Position numbers and translations under genes: made by a program. This document shows positions 5,092 to 13,076 of a DNA stretch of 13,076 nucleotides, piece after piece. The stretch comes from an uncultured Bacteroidales bacterium (GTDB taxonomy: Bacteria; Bacteroidota; Bacteroidia; Bacteroidales; Paludibacteraceae), in contig CAMOMF010000221.1 in NCBI GenBank assembly GCA_946619625.1, positions 1-13,076 on the forward strand, read 5' to 3'. A model generated the notes under the pieces. That model ran no database searches. It was not told the origin of the DNA and worked only from the letters and a program-made list of their open reading frames with translations. The first letter of the stretch is position 1; the number at the start of each line of letters is the position of its first letter.

Positions 5092-7554
5092 ATGAACAAG
5101 AAAGAAAACAAATGGCGTGAGGTGGTGCCCTATATGTTGGCGCTGGTAGTGTTTGTGGCATTGGCGTTGTTGTATTGCTCGCCTCTGCTGGACGGCAAGG
5201 TACTGCAAGCCGGAGATGTAAACAACTGGAAAGGAGCCGCACATGAAGCGCAGGAGTACCTGAAAGAGACAGGAGAGACGACGTATTGGACCAACTCGAT
5301 GTTCGGAGGCATGCCCACGTACCAGATTACGGGGAACACCCCCGCAGGCAAGGTGCGTGCATTCATGGAAAACGTAGTCCACTTGGGCTTCCGCGGCGAC
5401 TATGCTGCAGTGGGGCTGTTGGTGGGTTACGGCATCGGCTTCTTCCTCATGTTGCTGTGCTTTGGGGTCAGCCCGTGGCTGAGTATAGCCGGTGCATTGG
5501 CACTGACGCTGAGCAGTTATTTCTGCCTGATTATTCCGGCGGGACACATGACCAAAGCATCCGCAATTGGCTGCCTGGCGCCGATGATAGGCGGTTTCTA
5601 CGCCATCTTCCGCAAGCGCTATCTGTTGGGAGCGCCGCTGTTCCTGATTTACGGACTGGTGGGCGTGACGCTGCACCCGCAAATGACGTACTATGTGGTC
5701 ATGCTGCTTGGCGTGATGGGCATTGCCGAACTGTATATCCATATCCGCGAGAAGCGTTGGAAAGACCTCGGTATAGGACTGGGCGTGCTGGCGGCCTGTG
5801 CTGTCTTGCTGCTGGGAACCCGCTGGTCGTGGTGGCAGATGAACAAAGAGTACCTTGCCGAGACCATGCGCGGCGGACACTCCGAACTGAGAGTATCTGA
5901 CGAAGCCGCCAAGCCTACGGGACTGGACATCGACTATGCCACAGCGTGGAGTTACGGCAAGGCGGAGACGCTCACGCTGCTCATCCCCAACTACATGGGC
6001 GGAGCCAGCGGCTACGACCTGGGCAAAGACAGTCCTCTGGAGCGCGACCTGAAACGATTGGGCGTGCCGGCGGGGCAAGCCCGCTCTTTCTGCGCCCATG
6101 CACCTACCTATTGGGGCGAGAAGGCGTTCACCAGCGGAGCCGTGTATGTGGGGGCGGTAATCTGTTTCCTGTTCGTGCTGGGGCTGCTCATTGTGCCCGG
6201 ACCCTACAAATGGGCGCTACTGGTCGCCACTATCTTCTCTTTCCTGCTTGCGTGGGGGCGCAACCTGATGGGCTTTACAGAGTTGTTCTACAACTATTTC
6301 CCTATGTACAACAAGTTCCGCACCGTGGAGTCCATCCTTGTGGTGGCGGAAATCACCATGCCGCTGCTCGCTTTCCTTGGAGTAATGAAGTTGGCGGAGC
6401 CAGCGCCTGACACACAGCGCGCCCTGTGGCACAAAAGAGCCATCCTTATTGCCGCAGGCATCACGGGGGTCATCTGCCTGTTTGTTGCTTTGTTCGGCGG
6501 CGGATTTGACGTCACCTCTTCCTACGATGCACAATGGAAAGGACAGGTGGGACAACCTATCTACGATGCTATCCTCGACCAACGCCATGCCATGATGCGT
6601 TCAGACGCTTGGCGCAGTCTGCTGTTCATCATGCTGGCAGCCGCACTGACGCTGTGGTTTGCATGGACAAAAGAGAAACAAACGTCCACGAGGAAACCCA
6701 TTCTTTTCGCCGCCGGTCTGGCTGTACTTATTCTTGCAGACATGGTGCCGGTGGACCGGCGTTTCTTTGGTGCAGACAGTTTTGTATCTGCCAAGGACGA
6801 TAGCCGCGCCTTTGCCGAACAGCCGTGGGAGAAACAGATATTGCAGGACAAGTCGCCCGACTACCGCGTATTCAACCTTGCCGCCAACACCTTCAATGAC
6901 GCGCGGACCAGTTACCGTCTGAAGTCCATTGGAGGCTATCATGCCGCCAAGTTGCGCCGCTACCAGGACTTGATAGACGCACACATCAGCCGCAACAACT
7001 GGAACGTGATGAACATGCTGAACACGAAGTATATCATCACCCGCGACGGACAGGTTCACCTCAATCCGGATGCCTGCGGCAATGCGTGGTTCGTGGATCA
7101 AGTCCGCTTTGTGGATACGCCTGACGAGGAGAGCGAAGCGCTGCGGCAGTTGGATGTTCGTCATGCGGCAGTGGCGGACAAGCGGTTCCAGGACGTGCTA
7201 TGTGCCAGCACCTCCGGCAGTGGTACTATCACCATGACCGAGTACCGTCCGAACCGTCTGACGTACAACTCCATCGCCGATGTCGACAAGGTGGCGGTGT
7301 TCTCCGAGATTTATTACCCCAAGGGCTGGCACTTGTACGTGGACGAGGAGGAAGTGCCCATTGGCCGCGTCAACTACACCCTTCGCGCTGCCACTATTCC
7401 CGCCGGCAAGCATGTGCTCCGCATGGAGTTCGTACCCGATGCGCTGCGCATTGATATGCTCTCGCTCATCCTGAGTATCCTGATTATCGTATGCAGCCTC
7501 GGCGCCTTAGGATGGTACATATACAACACCGTACAACAACACCGTCATGCGTAA
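5092..7554 (+). CDS. YfhO-family polytopic membrane protein (GT-C-like, putative glycosyltransferase)
   Basis: An 820-residue inner-membrane protein with about 13-14 hydrophobic segments, clustered at 11-29, between about 104 and 245, between about 350 and 550, and a last one near 789-810. A large extracytoplasmic domain (about 550-785) precedes the final helix. After the first helix comes a loop with LLDGKVLQAGD (D42 in the place where GT-C enzymes keep a catalytic Asp) and TNSMFGGMP (67-75), both typical of YfhO proteins. In Bacillus subtilis, YfhO adds sugar from a polyprenyl carrier to lipoteichoic acid. Bacteroidota have no such polymer, so the acceptor here is unknown. The gene has its own promoter, and its stop overlaps the start of the PorZ-like gene by 8 nt, which implies coupled translation. 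Family assignment is firm; enzymatic activity is inferred. Confidence 0.88.
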   Translation: MNKKENKWREVVPYMLALVVFVALALLYCSPLLDGKVLQAGDVNNWKGAAHEAQEYLKETGETTYWTNSMFGGMPTYQITGNTPAGKVRAFMENVVHLGFRGDYAAVGLLVGYGIGFFLMLLCFGVSPWLSIAGALALTLSSYFCLIIPAGHMTKASAIGCLAPMIGGFYAIFRKRYLLGAPLFLIYGLVGVTLHPQMTYYVVMLLGVMGIAELYIHIREKRWKDLGIGLGVLAACAVLLLGTRWSWWQMNKEYLAETMRGGHSELRVSDEAAKPTGLDIDYATAWSYGKAETLTLLIPNYMGGASGYDLGKDSPLERDLKRLGVPAGQARSFCAHAPTYWGEKAFTSGAVYVGAVICFLFVLGLLIVPGPYKWALLVATIFSFLLAWGRNLMGFTELFYNYFPMYNKFRTVESILVVAEITMPLLAFLGVMKLAEPAPDTQRALWHKRAILIAAGITGVICLFVALFGGGFDVTSSYDAQWKGQVGQPIYDAILDQRHAMMRSDAWRSLLFIMLAAALTLWFAWTKEKQTSTRKPILFAAGLAVLILADMVPVDRRFFGADSFVSAKDDSRAFAEQPWEKQILQDKSPDYRVFNLAANTFNDARTSYRLKSIGGYHAAKLRRYQDLIDAHISRNNWNVMNMLNTKYIITRDGQVHLNPDACGNAWFVDQVRFVDTPDEESEALRQLDVRHAAVADKRFQDVLCASTSGSGTITMTEYRPNRLTYNSIADVDKVAVFSEIYYPKGWHLYVDEEEVPIGRVNYTLRAATIPAGKHVLRMEFVPDALRIDMLSLILSILIIVCSLGALGWYIYNTVQQHRHA

Positions 7555-10500
7555 ACTAACCGCCTATATCACCGCCTTTCTGCTCTCTGCAGCCCTTGCT
7601 GTGGAGGCAGCCACTTGGCAGAGCCATTTCGCTTACCGCAATGTAGACCAGATAGCCGTCACCCCCACCGAGGTATTCGGATTATCGGACGGCTCGTTGT
7701 TCTCCGTGAACAAGTATTCGGAGCAAATGACCATTTGGGACCTGTCCTCGGGTCTGCACGCCACAGGAATCTGTTGTATCGGCTACGATACGTCCACTGC
7801 CACGCTGGTTATTCTGTACCGCAACGGCAAGATCGACCTCCTGAATGCTCAGGGTGTTACTTATGTAGGCGACTTGTACTTGGAGGACATCACGTACTCC
7901 AAACAGGCGAACACCATTGTTTTTCACAACGGCTTGGCGTACTTGGGCATGCCTTTTGGCGTGATGACGTTCGATTTGGGCAAGCGTGAGTTGCCCGACA
8001 CCTATTATATAGGTCCCGAAGCATCGGAACAGAATGTCCGCACCATTTTCTTTGATGCAGACCGTATATATGCCGCCACCGACTCACTGTTGTTCAGTGC
8101 CGTAGTGGATAGCAACATGGTGGATTTCCGCGTATGGGACAGTCAGCCGTTGCCCCGCTCGGGACAACTGTACAACTTACTGCAACAAGCACAGAATCAA
8201 CAGGTGACAGAAGGTGCCACCACTTGGCGTGCCGCCGGTGCTCAGGGTATAGAGCGGCAGAGTCTGGGAACGACCACCTGTTACAAACCCGACGGGCCAA
8301 TCGACAACAACCCCTACCGCATGTACTATCAGGGCGGCAGATTGTATGTAGTTCCCGGCTCGCGCTGGGCGGTGCAGTCATGGAATCCGGGGCAGGTGTC
8401 TTACCTTGACAGCAACGGCTGGCATCACATAACCAACGACTATGTGCAGTCGCAGATAGGTGCCCGCGCTTTTGACTTTATGAATGTGGCTGTCCGCCCT
8501 GACGCCCCCGACATGTTCTACGTCACCAGTTACGGCACAGGACTGTACCTCTTCAAAGACACGATTATTCAGGACCACTGGATGCAGGACAATTCCGGCC
8601 TGCAGGCTGCCGCTCCTGAAGTGCCCCATTGGTACACCCGAACCGACGGCGCTGTTTTTGACAGCCTCGGCAATCTGTGGATGATGAACTGCAGTGGTGC
8701 GGTGGAGGAGTTAATATGTATTCGCAAGCCCGATGGCAGTTGGTACAATATGAATGCAACTATTGACGGCAACCGCGTCTTCTTCGACACTCCGGGTGAA
8801 ATCATCATCAGCCACGAAGCAGACCGCTACAAATGGATACCTTCCTGCCGCAACGAAACGGGCATGGTGCTGTTGGATGACGGCGGCACTCCCTTTGACA
8901 CACGCGATGACCATAGTTACCGTCGCCACGTATTCATTGACCAGAACGGGCTGTCCGTGGAGCCTGAATACATTTATTGCGCCGGACAGGATGCAGAGGG
9001 CGGCATATGGGTAGGCACAGACAACGGACCTTTCTACATCCCTTCTGTTCGCAGTTTCATTAACAGCAACACTTGCCAACGGGTGCGTTTCCGATTGGAG
9101 GACGGCACTTACTTGTTCGATGGCGAGCGTATCAATAGTATCGCGGTGGACCAACAAGGGCGGGCGTGGATAGGCACTCAGACGGAAGGTCTCTATGTCA
9201 TATCGGCGGACCGGTCCCGCGTGGAGATGCACTTGCTTCCCGCCGCTGACAACCCCATGCCCAGTACCTGCGTGCTATCCGTTGCTATCAATGAAAACGA
9301 CAAGACATACTACATAGGAACAGCGGAGGGAATCGTCTCATACCATGAGAAAACGTCTGCTTTGGACGAATCTCCTTATTCTTCCTTAGAGATGTTCGAT
9401 GATCAGTTCAATAGTGGCAAGACGGGCAGTTGGACGCTCCATTTCGCGTATCAGGATGTCACGCAAATAGCCGTCTCTACCAGCAAAGTGTATGGATTGT
9501 CGGAAGGGGCGCTATTCTCTGTGGGTTTGCAGGACGAGGTTTTGGAGTACTACAACCGCCTCACCGGCATGTCCGATGCCGGTATAGCGCTTATTGCCTA
9601 CGATGACGACACTCGCCTGTTGCTGAACATGTACAGCAACGGCAATATTGACCTGCTTGCCGATGACGGCATAGTGTATAACATCGGCGACCTGCGCACC
9701 AAGCAACTATCCGGTACTTCCAAGGTCGCCAATGCCATCACCATGCACAACGGCTTTGCCTACATGGCGATGCCCTTTGGCGTCATGACAGTCAACCTTC
9801 ATCGGCATGAGATAGCTGATACCTATTATATTGGCGAGGACGGTTCGGACATCAGCGTGACCAGTATCGGTTTCTCTCAAGACTCTATCTACGCCCTAAC
9901 GGCAAACAAACTATTTGCTGCAGCCACGACCGACAACCTCGTGGACTACCATGTGTGGACATCATATGCATTGGAAGATTCACAAATTGACCGATTTACC
10001 AATTTACCAATTCTCCCTTTCAAGTCTGACACTATCAAGCGCCATAATGAGTCCTTTATTGCCGCCGGTTCGGAAGGCATAGTACGGATTGCCTCAGACG
10101 CCACTTACCACACGTATGTTCCCAATGGTCCCGCCACCAACATGCCGTATAGTATGACGGTCAGCGGCAAGCGTCTTATTGCCGTTCCCGGCGGACGTTG
10201 GGCTGTAGAGTACGGACGGCGCGGCAATGTGATGATTTACGATGACGGCGAGTGGTTCAACAGCAAATATGCCGACATCAAAGCAGCCATGGACTGGATG
10301 CCCGTACAGGACTTTGTCAATACTGCCATTGACCCCAAAGACCCGAAACATTTCTTTGTTACCAGTTACGGTACGGGGCTTTATGAATATAGGAACGATG
10401 TATTGGCGCAACACTATAGTTTCTACAACTCACAAGGATGTTTGAATCCGGCTGCTTCGGACGCTTCACCATATTATTACACGCGTACCGACGGTGCTGT

Positions 10501-11515
10501 GTTTGACGTAGAGGGCAACTTGTGGCTAATGAATGCAGGCAGCAACGCGAACAACATCGTCGTTTTCGGTCATGATGGTACATGGCGCAGTTTCAATCTG
10601 ACCCATAGGGGCAACCGCATCGTCTATGAGACACCGGGACAGATAGTGATAGACAACACCCGTCCCACTTACCATTGGATTCCTTCCTGCCGTACCAGCT
10701 CCAGCGTTGGTGCACCTGCAGGGTTGGGACTGATTGACGATAACGGCACACCGCTGTACCACGGCGATGACCGCATGGCGTTCTACTCCACGTTTGTTGA
10801 CCAATTCGGTTCCACCGTCACACCGGACAATATATATTGTATCGCGCAAGACAAAGAAGGGGCAATATGGTTGGGGACGAACGAAGGCGTTCTTGCCATT
10901 CCCGCCAACAGTGACTATTTCAGCAGTAACTCTTGCCTGCGATATAAGATCAACCGCAATGACGGGTCGGGACTTGCCGATTTCCTGCTCAGTTCCGAGT
11001 CTATCCGAGCCATCGCACATGACGGTGGGAACCGCCATTGGTTCGGCACCGCCGGCAATGGGGTCTTCCTGATTCAGTACCGCGACGTGGACGATGTAGC
11101 CACTATCCACCATTTCACCACAGCCAACTCGCCTCTGCCAAGCAACACCATCCTTTCCATTGCTATCATTGAGGAGACGGGCGAGGTATTCTTTGGGACG
11201 GAAAGTGGACTTGCCTCGTTCCGCAGTGACGCTTCTGCGCCGCGGGACGACTATAGTGCCGCGTATGTCTTCCCGAACCCTGTCCGCCCTGATTACGAGG
11301 GGAACATCACCTTTGCCGGACTAATGGATGAGACCTACGTCAAGGTGGTGGATGCAGGTGGGAACCTGGTTTTCTCCACCCGTTCCAATGGCGGTATGGC
11401 GGTATGGGACGGTCGCAACAGTTCCGGACGCAAAGTGGCACCGGGCGTGTACCGTGCTTTCTGCAACACAGCCGAAGGCGGACACACTATACTGAAAGTG
11501 CTGATTATGCACTAA
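7547..11515 (+). CDS. porZ: PorZ-like T9SS surface protein with duplicated two-propeller body
   Basis: 1322 residues. A signal peptide (about 1-21, LLSAALAVEA) is followed by two homologous blocks, about 23-612 and 628-1236, and a single T9SS C-terminal domain (1237-1322). That domain shows YVFPNPV, then WDGRNSSGRKVAPGVYR, then a terminal KVLIMH. Block anchors are collinear: HFAY 27/632, MPFGVMT 135/742, DTYYIG 151/758, VTSYGTGLY 326/938, YTRTDGAVFD 363/978, WIPSCR 430/1044. Each block starts with the PorZ N-terminal propeller signature and contains GxIWxGT blades like two-component-regulator propellers. P. gingivalis PorZ (about 776 residues) has two seven-bladed propellers plus this domain. 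It works on the cell surface with the PorU sortase and binds A-LPS. The present protein would have four propellers. It starts within the YfhO stop region (ATG 7547-7549, 8-nt overlap). There is no kinase or DNA-binding domain, so it is not a hybrid sensor. Confidence 0.85.
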   Translation: MRKLTAYITAFLLSAALAVEAATWQSHFAYRNVDQIAVTPTEVFGLSDGSLFSVNKYSEQMTIWDLSSGLHATGICCIGYDTSTATLVILYRNGKIDLLNAQGVTYVGDLYLEDITYSKQANTIVFHNGLAYLGMPFGVMTFDLGKRELPDTYYIGPEASEQNVRTIFFDADRIYAATDSLLFSAVVDSNMVDFRVWDSQPLPRSGQLYNLLQQAQNQQVTEGATTWRAAGAQGIERQSLGTTTCYKPDGPIDNNPYRMYYQGGRLYVVPGSRWAVQSWNPGQVSYLDSNGWHHITNDYVQSQIGARAFDFMNVAVRPDAPDMFYVTSYGTGLYLFKDTIIQDHWMQDNSGLQAAAPEVPHWYTRTDGAVFDSLGNLWMMNCSGAVEELICIRKPDGSWYNMNATIDGNRVFFDTPGEIIISHEADRYKWIPSCRNETGMVLLDDGGTPFDTRDDHSYRRHVFIDQNGLSVEPEYIYCAGQDAEGGIWVGTDNGPFYIPSVRSFINSNTCQRVRFRLEDGTYLFDGERINSIAVDQQGRAWIGTQTEGLYVISADRSRVEMHLLPAADNPMPSTCVLSVAINENDKTYYIGTAEGIVSYHEKTSALDESPYSSLEMFDDQFNSGKTGSWTLHFAYQDVTQIAVSTSKVYGLSEGALFSVGLQDEVLEYYNRLTGMSDAGIALIAYDDDTRLLLNMYSNGNIDLLADDGIVYNIGDLRTKQLSGTSKVANAITMHNGFAYMAMPFGVMTVNLHRHEIADTYYIGEDGSDISVTSIGFSQDSIYALTANKLFAAATTDNLVDYHVWTSYALEDSQIDRFTNLPILPFKSDTIKRHNESFIAAGSEGIVRIASDATYHTYVPNGPATNMPYSMTVSGKRLIAVPGGRWAVEYGRRGNVMIYDDGEWFNSKYADIKAAMDWMPVQDFVNTAIDPKDPKHFFVTSYGTGLYEYRNDVLAQHYSFYNSQGCLNPAASDASPYYYTRTDGAVFDVEGNLWLMNAGSNANNIVVFGHDGTWRSFNLTHRGNRIVYETPGQIVIDNTRPTYHWIPSCRTSSSVGAPAGLGLIDDNGTPLYHGDDRMAFYSTFVDQFGSTVTPDNIYCIAQDKEGAIWLGTNEGVLAIPANSDYFSSNSCLRYKINRNDGSGLADFLLSSESIRAIAHDGGNRHWFGTAGNGVFLIQYRDVDDVATIHHFTTANSPLPSNTILSIAIIEETGEVFFGTESGLASFRSDASAPRDDYSAAYVFPNPVRPDYEGNITFAGLMDETYVKVVDAGGNLVFSTRSNGGMAVWDGRNSSGRKVAPGVYRAFCNTAEGGHTILKVLIMH

Positions 11516-11565
11516 GTAGTCTCTCCTTTAAAAAAGATACATAAAATTGAGTATTAGTAAAATAA

Positions 11566-11602
11566 GTAACGTCCTCTCCTAAAGATAAGGCGAGGGCGTT
11601 AC
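11566..11602. terminator. Bidirectional hairpin terminator between convergent genes
   Basis: GTAACG...CGTTAC flanks CCTC/GAGG and CCT/AGG, making a stem of about 14 pairs with one G-U and one mismatch, closed by a loop AAAGATA. On the minus strand the hairpin follows the kinase stop by about 16 nt and is followed by a T-rich stretch (TTATTTTACTAAT). That makes it a good terminator for the kinase transcript. It also lies 50 nt after the PorZ-like stop and may stop that transcript, although the T-tract on that side is poor. Confidence 0.75.
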
Positions 11603-11618
11603 ATCTATGCGAGGTTGT

Positions 11619-12530
11619 TTAGTTGCGTAAGTTGTCCGGGAGGACGGGCATGGCGCCGTGCTGTGTGCAGACGAAAGCGGACACTTCAACCGCTTTCTTG
11701 TGCGCCTGTCGCATGCTTTTGCCGAGCAGTATCTGTGCGACAAAGGTAGCGGTGAAACTATCGCCTGCGCCGACGGTGTCTGCCACTTGTACCTTGGGAG
11801 TGGCAACGTAACTCTCTTCGTCTGCCGTAAAGACGTATGAGCCGATGGCGCCGCAAGTGAGGATAAGCATTTGGAGGTCGTACTTGGCGATAAGGTCGCG
11901 GCAGACAAGGCGGGTCTTCTCGGGGTCCTCTGCAATCAGTTTACCCGGTACGGTGGAAATACCGAGCAGCATAGTGGCAACGACATCCAACTCCTCGTCG
12001 TTAATTTTAAGCACGTTGGCACGATTGAGTGACTCGGCGATGACCTCAGCGGTGTACCATTGCTGGCGGAGGTTGATGTCGAAGACGCGCAGCGCCTGCT
12101 TGGGTGCGGCGTCGAGGAAAGCGTGGATTGTCTTACGGCTGGTTTCACTACGCTGTGCAAGCGAGCCGAAACAGATCGCCTCGGCATTGTGTGCCACCTC
12201 GAGCATCTCCTTGGTAAGTGGGATATTGTCCCATGCTACGCCCAGGCAAATTTCATACTGAGGCACCCCCTTGTCGTCAAGCGTGACTTTCACTGTGCCG
12301 GTAGGTTGCTCTACGCGCGGGAGAATATGATTGAGGTGTACTTTCTCAAAGGTTTCGACAATTTCTTCGCCCAGTTCATCATCGCCAATAGCAGAGATCG
12401 CGCAGCCGTTCAGTCCGAACTGACTTACATGATAAGCAAAATTGGCAGGTGCACCGCCCAGTTTGCGTCCTTCGGGCAGGCAGTCAAACAATGCCTCGCC
12501 AAGACCGATAACGTATTTCGTATTTACCAT
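11619..12530 (-). CDS. PfkB-family sugar kinase, fructokinase-like
   Basis: Cytosolic ribokinase-superfamily enzyme that should phosphorylate a hexose, probably fructose, with ATP. From the ATG at 12528-12530 it has 303 residues, the usual size. The N-terminal YVIGLGEALFDCLPEG and GGAPANFAYHVSQFG (25-39) form PfkB signature 1, with the substrate-binding Gly-Gly and Asn. DTVGAGDSF (251-259) is signature 2, with catalytic base D257. Two further in-frame ATGs lie upstream (12543-12545 and 12558-12560) inside a 15-bp repeat and would add MVNDK and MINDK. The shortest start is chosen because homologues begin close to the YVIGLGE strand. The longest start lies only 4 nt past the transporter stop, so the two genes are one operon whichever ATG is used. 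Sugar specificity is inferred from the fructokinase-like N-terminus and the transporter neighbour. Confidence 0.9.
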   Translation of the reverse strand: MVNTKYVIGLGEALFDCLPEGRKLGGAPANFAYHVSQFGLNGCAISAIGDDELGEEIVETFEKVHLNHILPRVEQPTGTVKVTLDDKGVPQYEICLGVAWDNIPLTKEMLEVAHNAEAICFGSLAQRSETSRKTIHAFLDAAPKQALRVFDINLRQQWYTAEVIAESLNRANVLKINDEELDVVATMLLGISTVPGKLIAEDPEKTRLVCRDLIAKYDLQMLILTCGAIGSYVFTADEESYVATPKVQVADTVGAGDSFTATFVAQILLGKSMRQAHKKAVEVSAFVCTQHGAMPVLPDNLRN

Positions 12531-12568
12531 TTTATCATTTATCATTTTATCATTTACCATTTTATCAT
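12524..12568. repeat. Three-copy 15-bp repeat supplying three in-frame start codons
   Basis: On the minus strand, ATGATAAAATGGTAA, ATGATAAAATGATAA and ATGATAAAATGGTAA follow each other without gaps. The block overlaps the transporter stop codon (TGA 12565-12567) and the 5' end of the kinase gene. Fifteen bases is five codons, so copy-number change would add or remove MVNDK-type segments without a frameshift. Confidence 0.9.
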
Positions 12569-13076
12569 TTATTTTGCATTTTCAGGCAGAAGCCCACCAA
12601 ATAGAGTGCACCTATAGCCATAACAAGCACGGCGCCGACGGTACCCATGGCATCGGAAAGAAGTCCCATACATAGCGGGAAAATAGTTCCGCCGAAGAGT
12701 CCCATGATCATTAGACCGGAAATCTCGTTCTTATGCGTAGGGTCGTGCTGCAAAGCCTGTGCAAAACAGATGGAGAAGATATTGCTGTTGCCGAAACCGA
12801 CGAGGGCAATGCCTGTGTAAAGGACGGCTTTGGAGTCGCCGATGCCCATCAGAATCATTGCACAGCAAATCATGGCAGCCGAGATGGCGAAGAATACTTT
12901 CTCGGGCACTTTGCGCAGAATGGCGGAACCGCTCAAGCAGCCGATGGTACGGAAGATGAAATAGAGTGAAGTGGCGAAGCCGGCTTCTGCAAGGCCAATG
13001 CCTACACGCTGCTGGAGGAATGTCAGTGAGGAGGGGATGGTGGCCAAGACAAACACCCCAGGCGACACAGAACCCA
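12565..13076 (-). CDS. Sugar MFS transporter, C-terminal half (runs off right edge)
   Basis: About 170 residues are open from the right edge to TGA at 12565-12567, with no convincing start inside the window. A GTG at 13066-13068 is simply an internal Val. There are roughly six hydrophobic segments, matching the C-terminal six-helix bundle of a 12-helix major facilitator. The segment around SGLMIMGLFGGTIFPLCMG resembles the corresponding helix of the FucP/glucose-galactose (FHS) proton symporter group. RTIGCLSGSAILRKVP fits the helix 7-8 gating loop region. It is followed by a sugar kinase with which it is clearly co-transcribed, so the pair probably imports and phosphorylates a hexose, perhaps fructose. 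The exact substrate cannot be read from this fragment. Confidence 0.85.
   Translation of the reverse strand, partial: GSVSPGVFVLATIPSSLTFLQQRVGIGLAEAGFATSLYFIFRTIGCLSGSAILRKVPEKVFFAISAAMICCAMILMGIGDSKAVLYTGIALVGFGNSNIFSICFAQALQHDPTHKNEISGLMIMGLFGGTIFPLCMGLLSDAMGTVGAVLVMAIGALYLVGFCLKMQNK

Noticed and set aside
5086..6099. 337-residue minus-strand open frame opposite the YfhO gene
   Set aside because: His/Gln/Arg-rich composition, no domain, fully antisense to a clear membrane-protein frame.
7547..11515. Hybrid two-component sensor of the polysaccharide-utilisation type, suggested by the propeller blades
   Set aside because: There is no transmembrane helix after the propellers and no histidine kinase, receiver or AraC domain; the protein ends in a T9SS C-terminal domain.
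12565..13068. Complete 167-residue protein starting at GTG 13066-13068
   Set aside because: The frame stays open to the window edge, and the sequence is clearly the second half of a 12-helix transporter, so the GTG is an internal valine codon.

Overview
The window reads as ordinary chromosome from a member of the Bacteroidota, most likely order Bacteroidales. Three lines of evidence support this. Three intergenic regions carry the phylum-specific promoter form TTTG (or CTTG), a spacer of about 20 nt, then TAnnTTTG. There is a large SecD/SecDF with an Ala/Glu/Asp-rich periplasmic insertion. There is also a PorZ-like protein ending in a type IX secretion system (T9SS) C-terminal domain. No rRNA, tRNA, transposase, phage gene or CRISPR array was seen, and the genus cannot be fixed from these data.

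Layout, left to right. (1) On the minus strand from the left edge to 1895 is the N-terminal ~630 residues of SecD, probably a SecDF fusion running off the window. It has a clear promoter and a ~105-nt leader holding a 14-codon upstream reading frame. (2) From 2038 to 2420 is gene-free DNA with several short degenerate direct repeats. (3) From 2421 to 3416 (-) is a CaCA-family Na+/Ca2+ exchanger, and from 3503 to 4609 (-) the universally conserved ATPase YchF. An almost perfect 22-bp tandem duplication lies between them. (4) From 4610 to 5091 is a divergent intergenic region. It carries the ychF promoter, a five-copy 11-bp repeat, a pair of degenerate 27-nt repeats, and the promoter of the next operon with an 8-bp inverted repeat over its -7 box. 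(5) From 5092 to 11515 (+) is a two-gene operon overlapping by 8 nt: a YfhO-family polytopic membrane protein (GT-C-like) and a 1322-residue PorZ-like protein. (6) From 11566 to 11602 is a hairpin terminator between convergent genes. (7) From 11619 to the right edge (-) is a PfkB-family sugar kinase (fructokinase-like) preceded by the C-terminal half of a sugar MFS transporter. A 15-bp x3 repeat at their junction supplies three in-frame start codons for the kinase.

The most notable item is the 1322-residue protein. It is an internal tandem duplication of the whole two-propeller body of PorZ (about residues 23-612 and 628-1236), with one signal peptide and one T9SS C-terminal domain. The canonical P. 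gingivalis PorZ is about 776 residues with two beta-propellers and one C-terminal domain, so this protein would have four. Its overlap with a YfhO-type putative lipid-linked sugar transferase is suggestive, because PorZ in P. gingivalis is reported to bind A-LPS and feed the PorU sortase. A role for this pair in making or presenting the glycolipid anchor for T9SS cargo is inference only.

The rest is housekeeping (secDF, ychF), ion homeostasis (exchanger) and hexose or fructose uptake and phosphorylation (MFS plus kinase).
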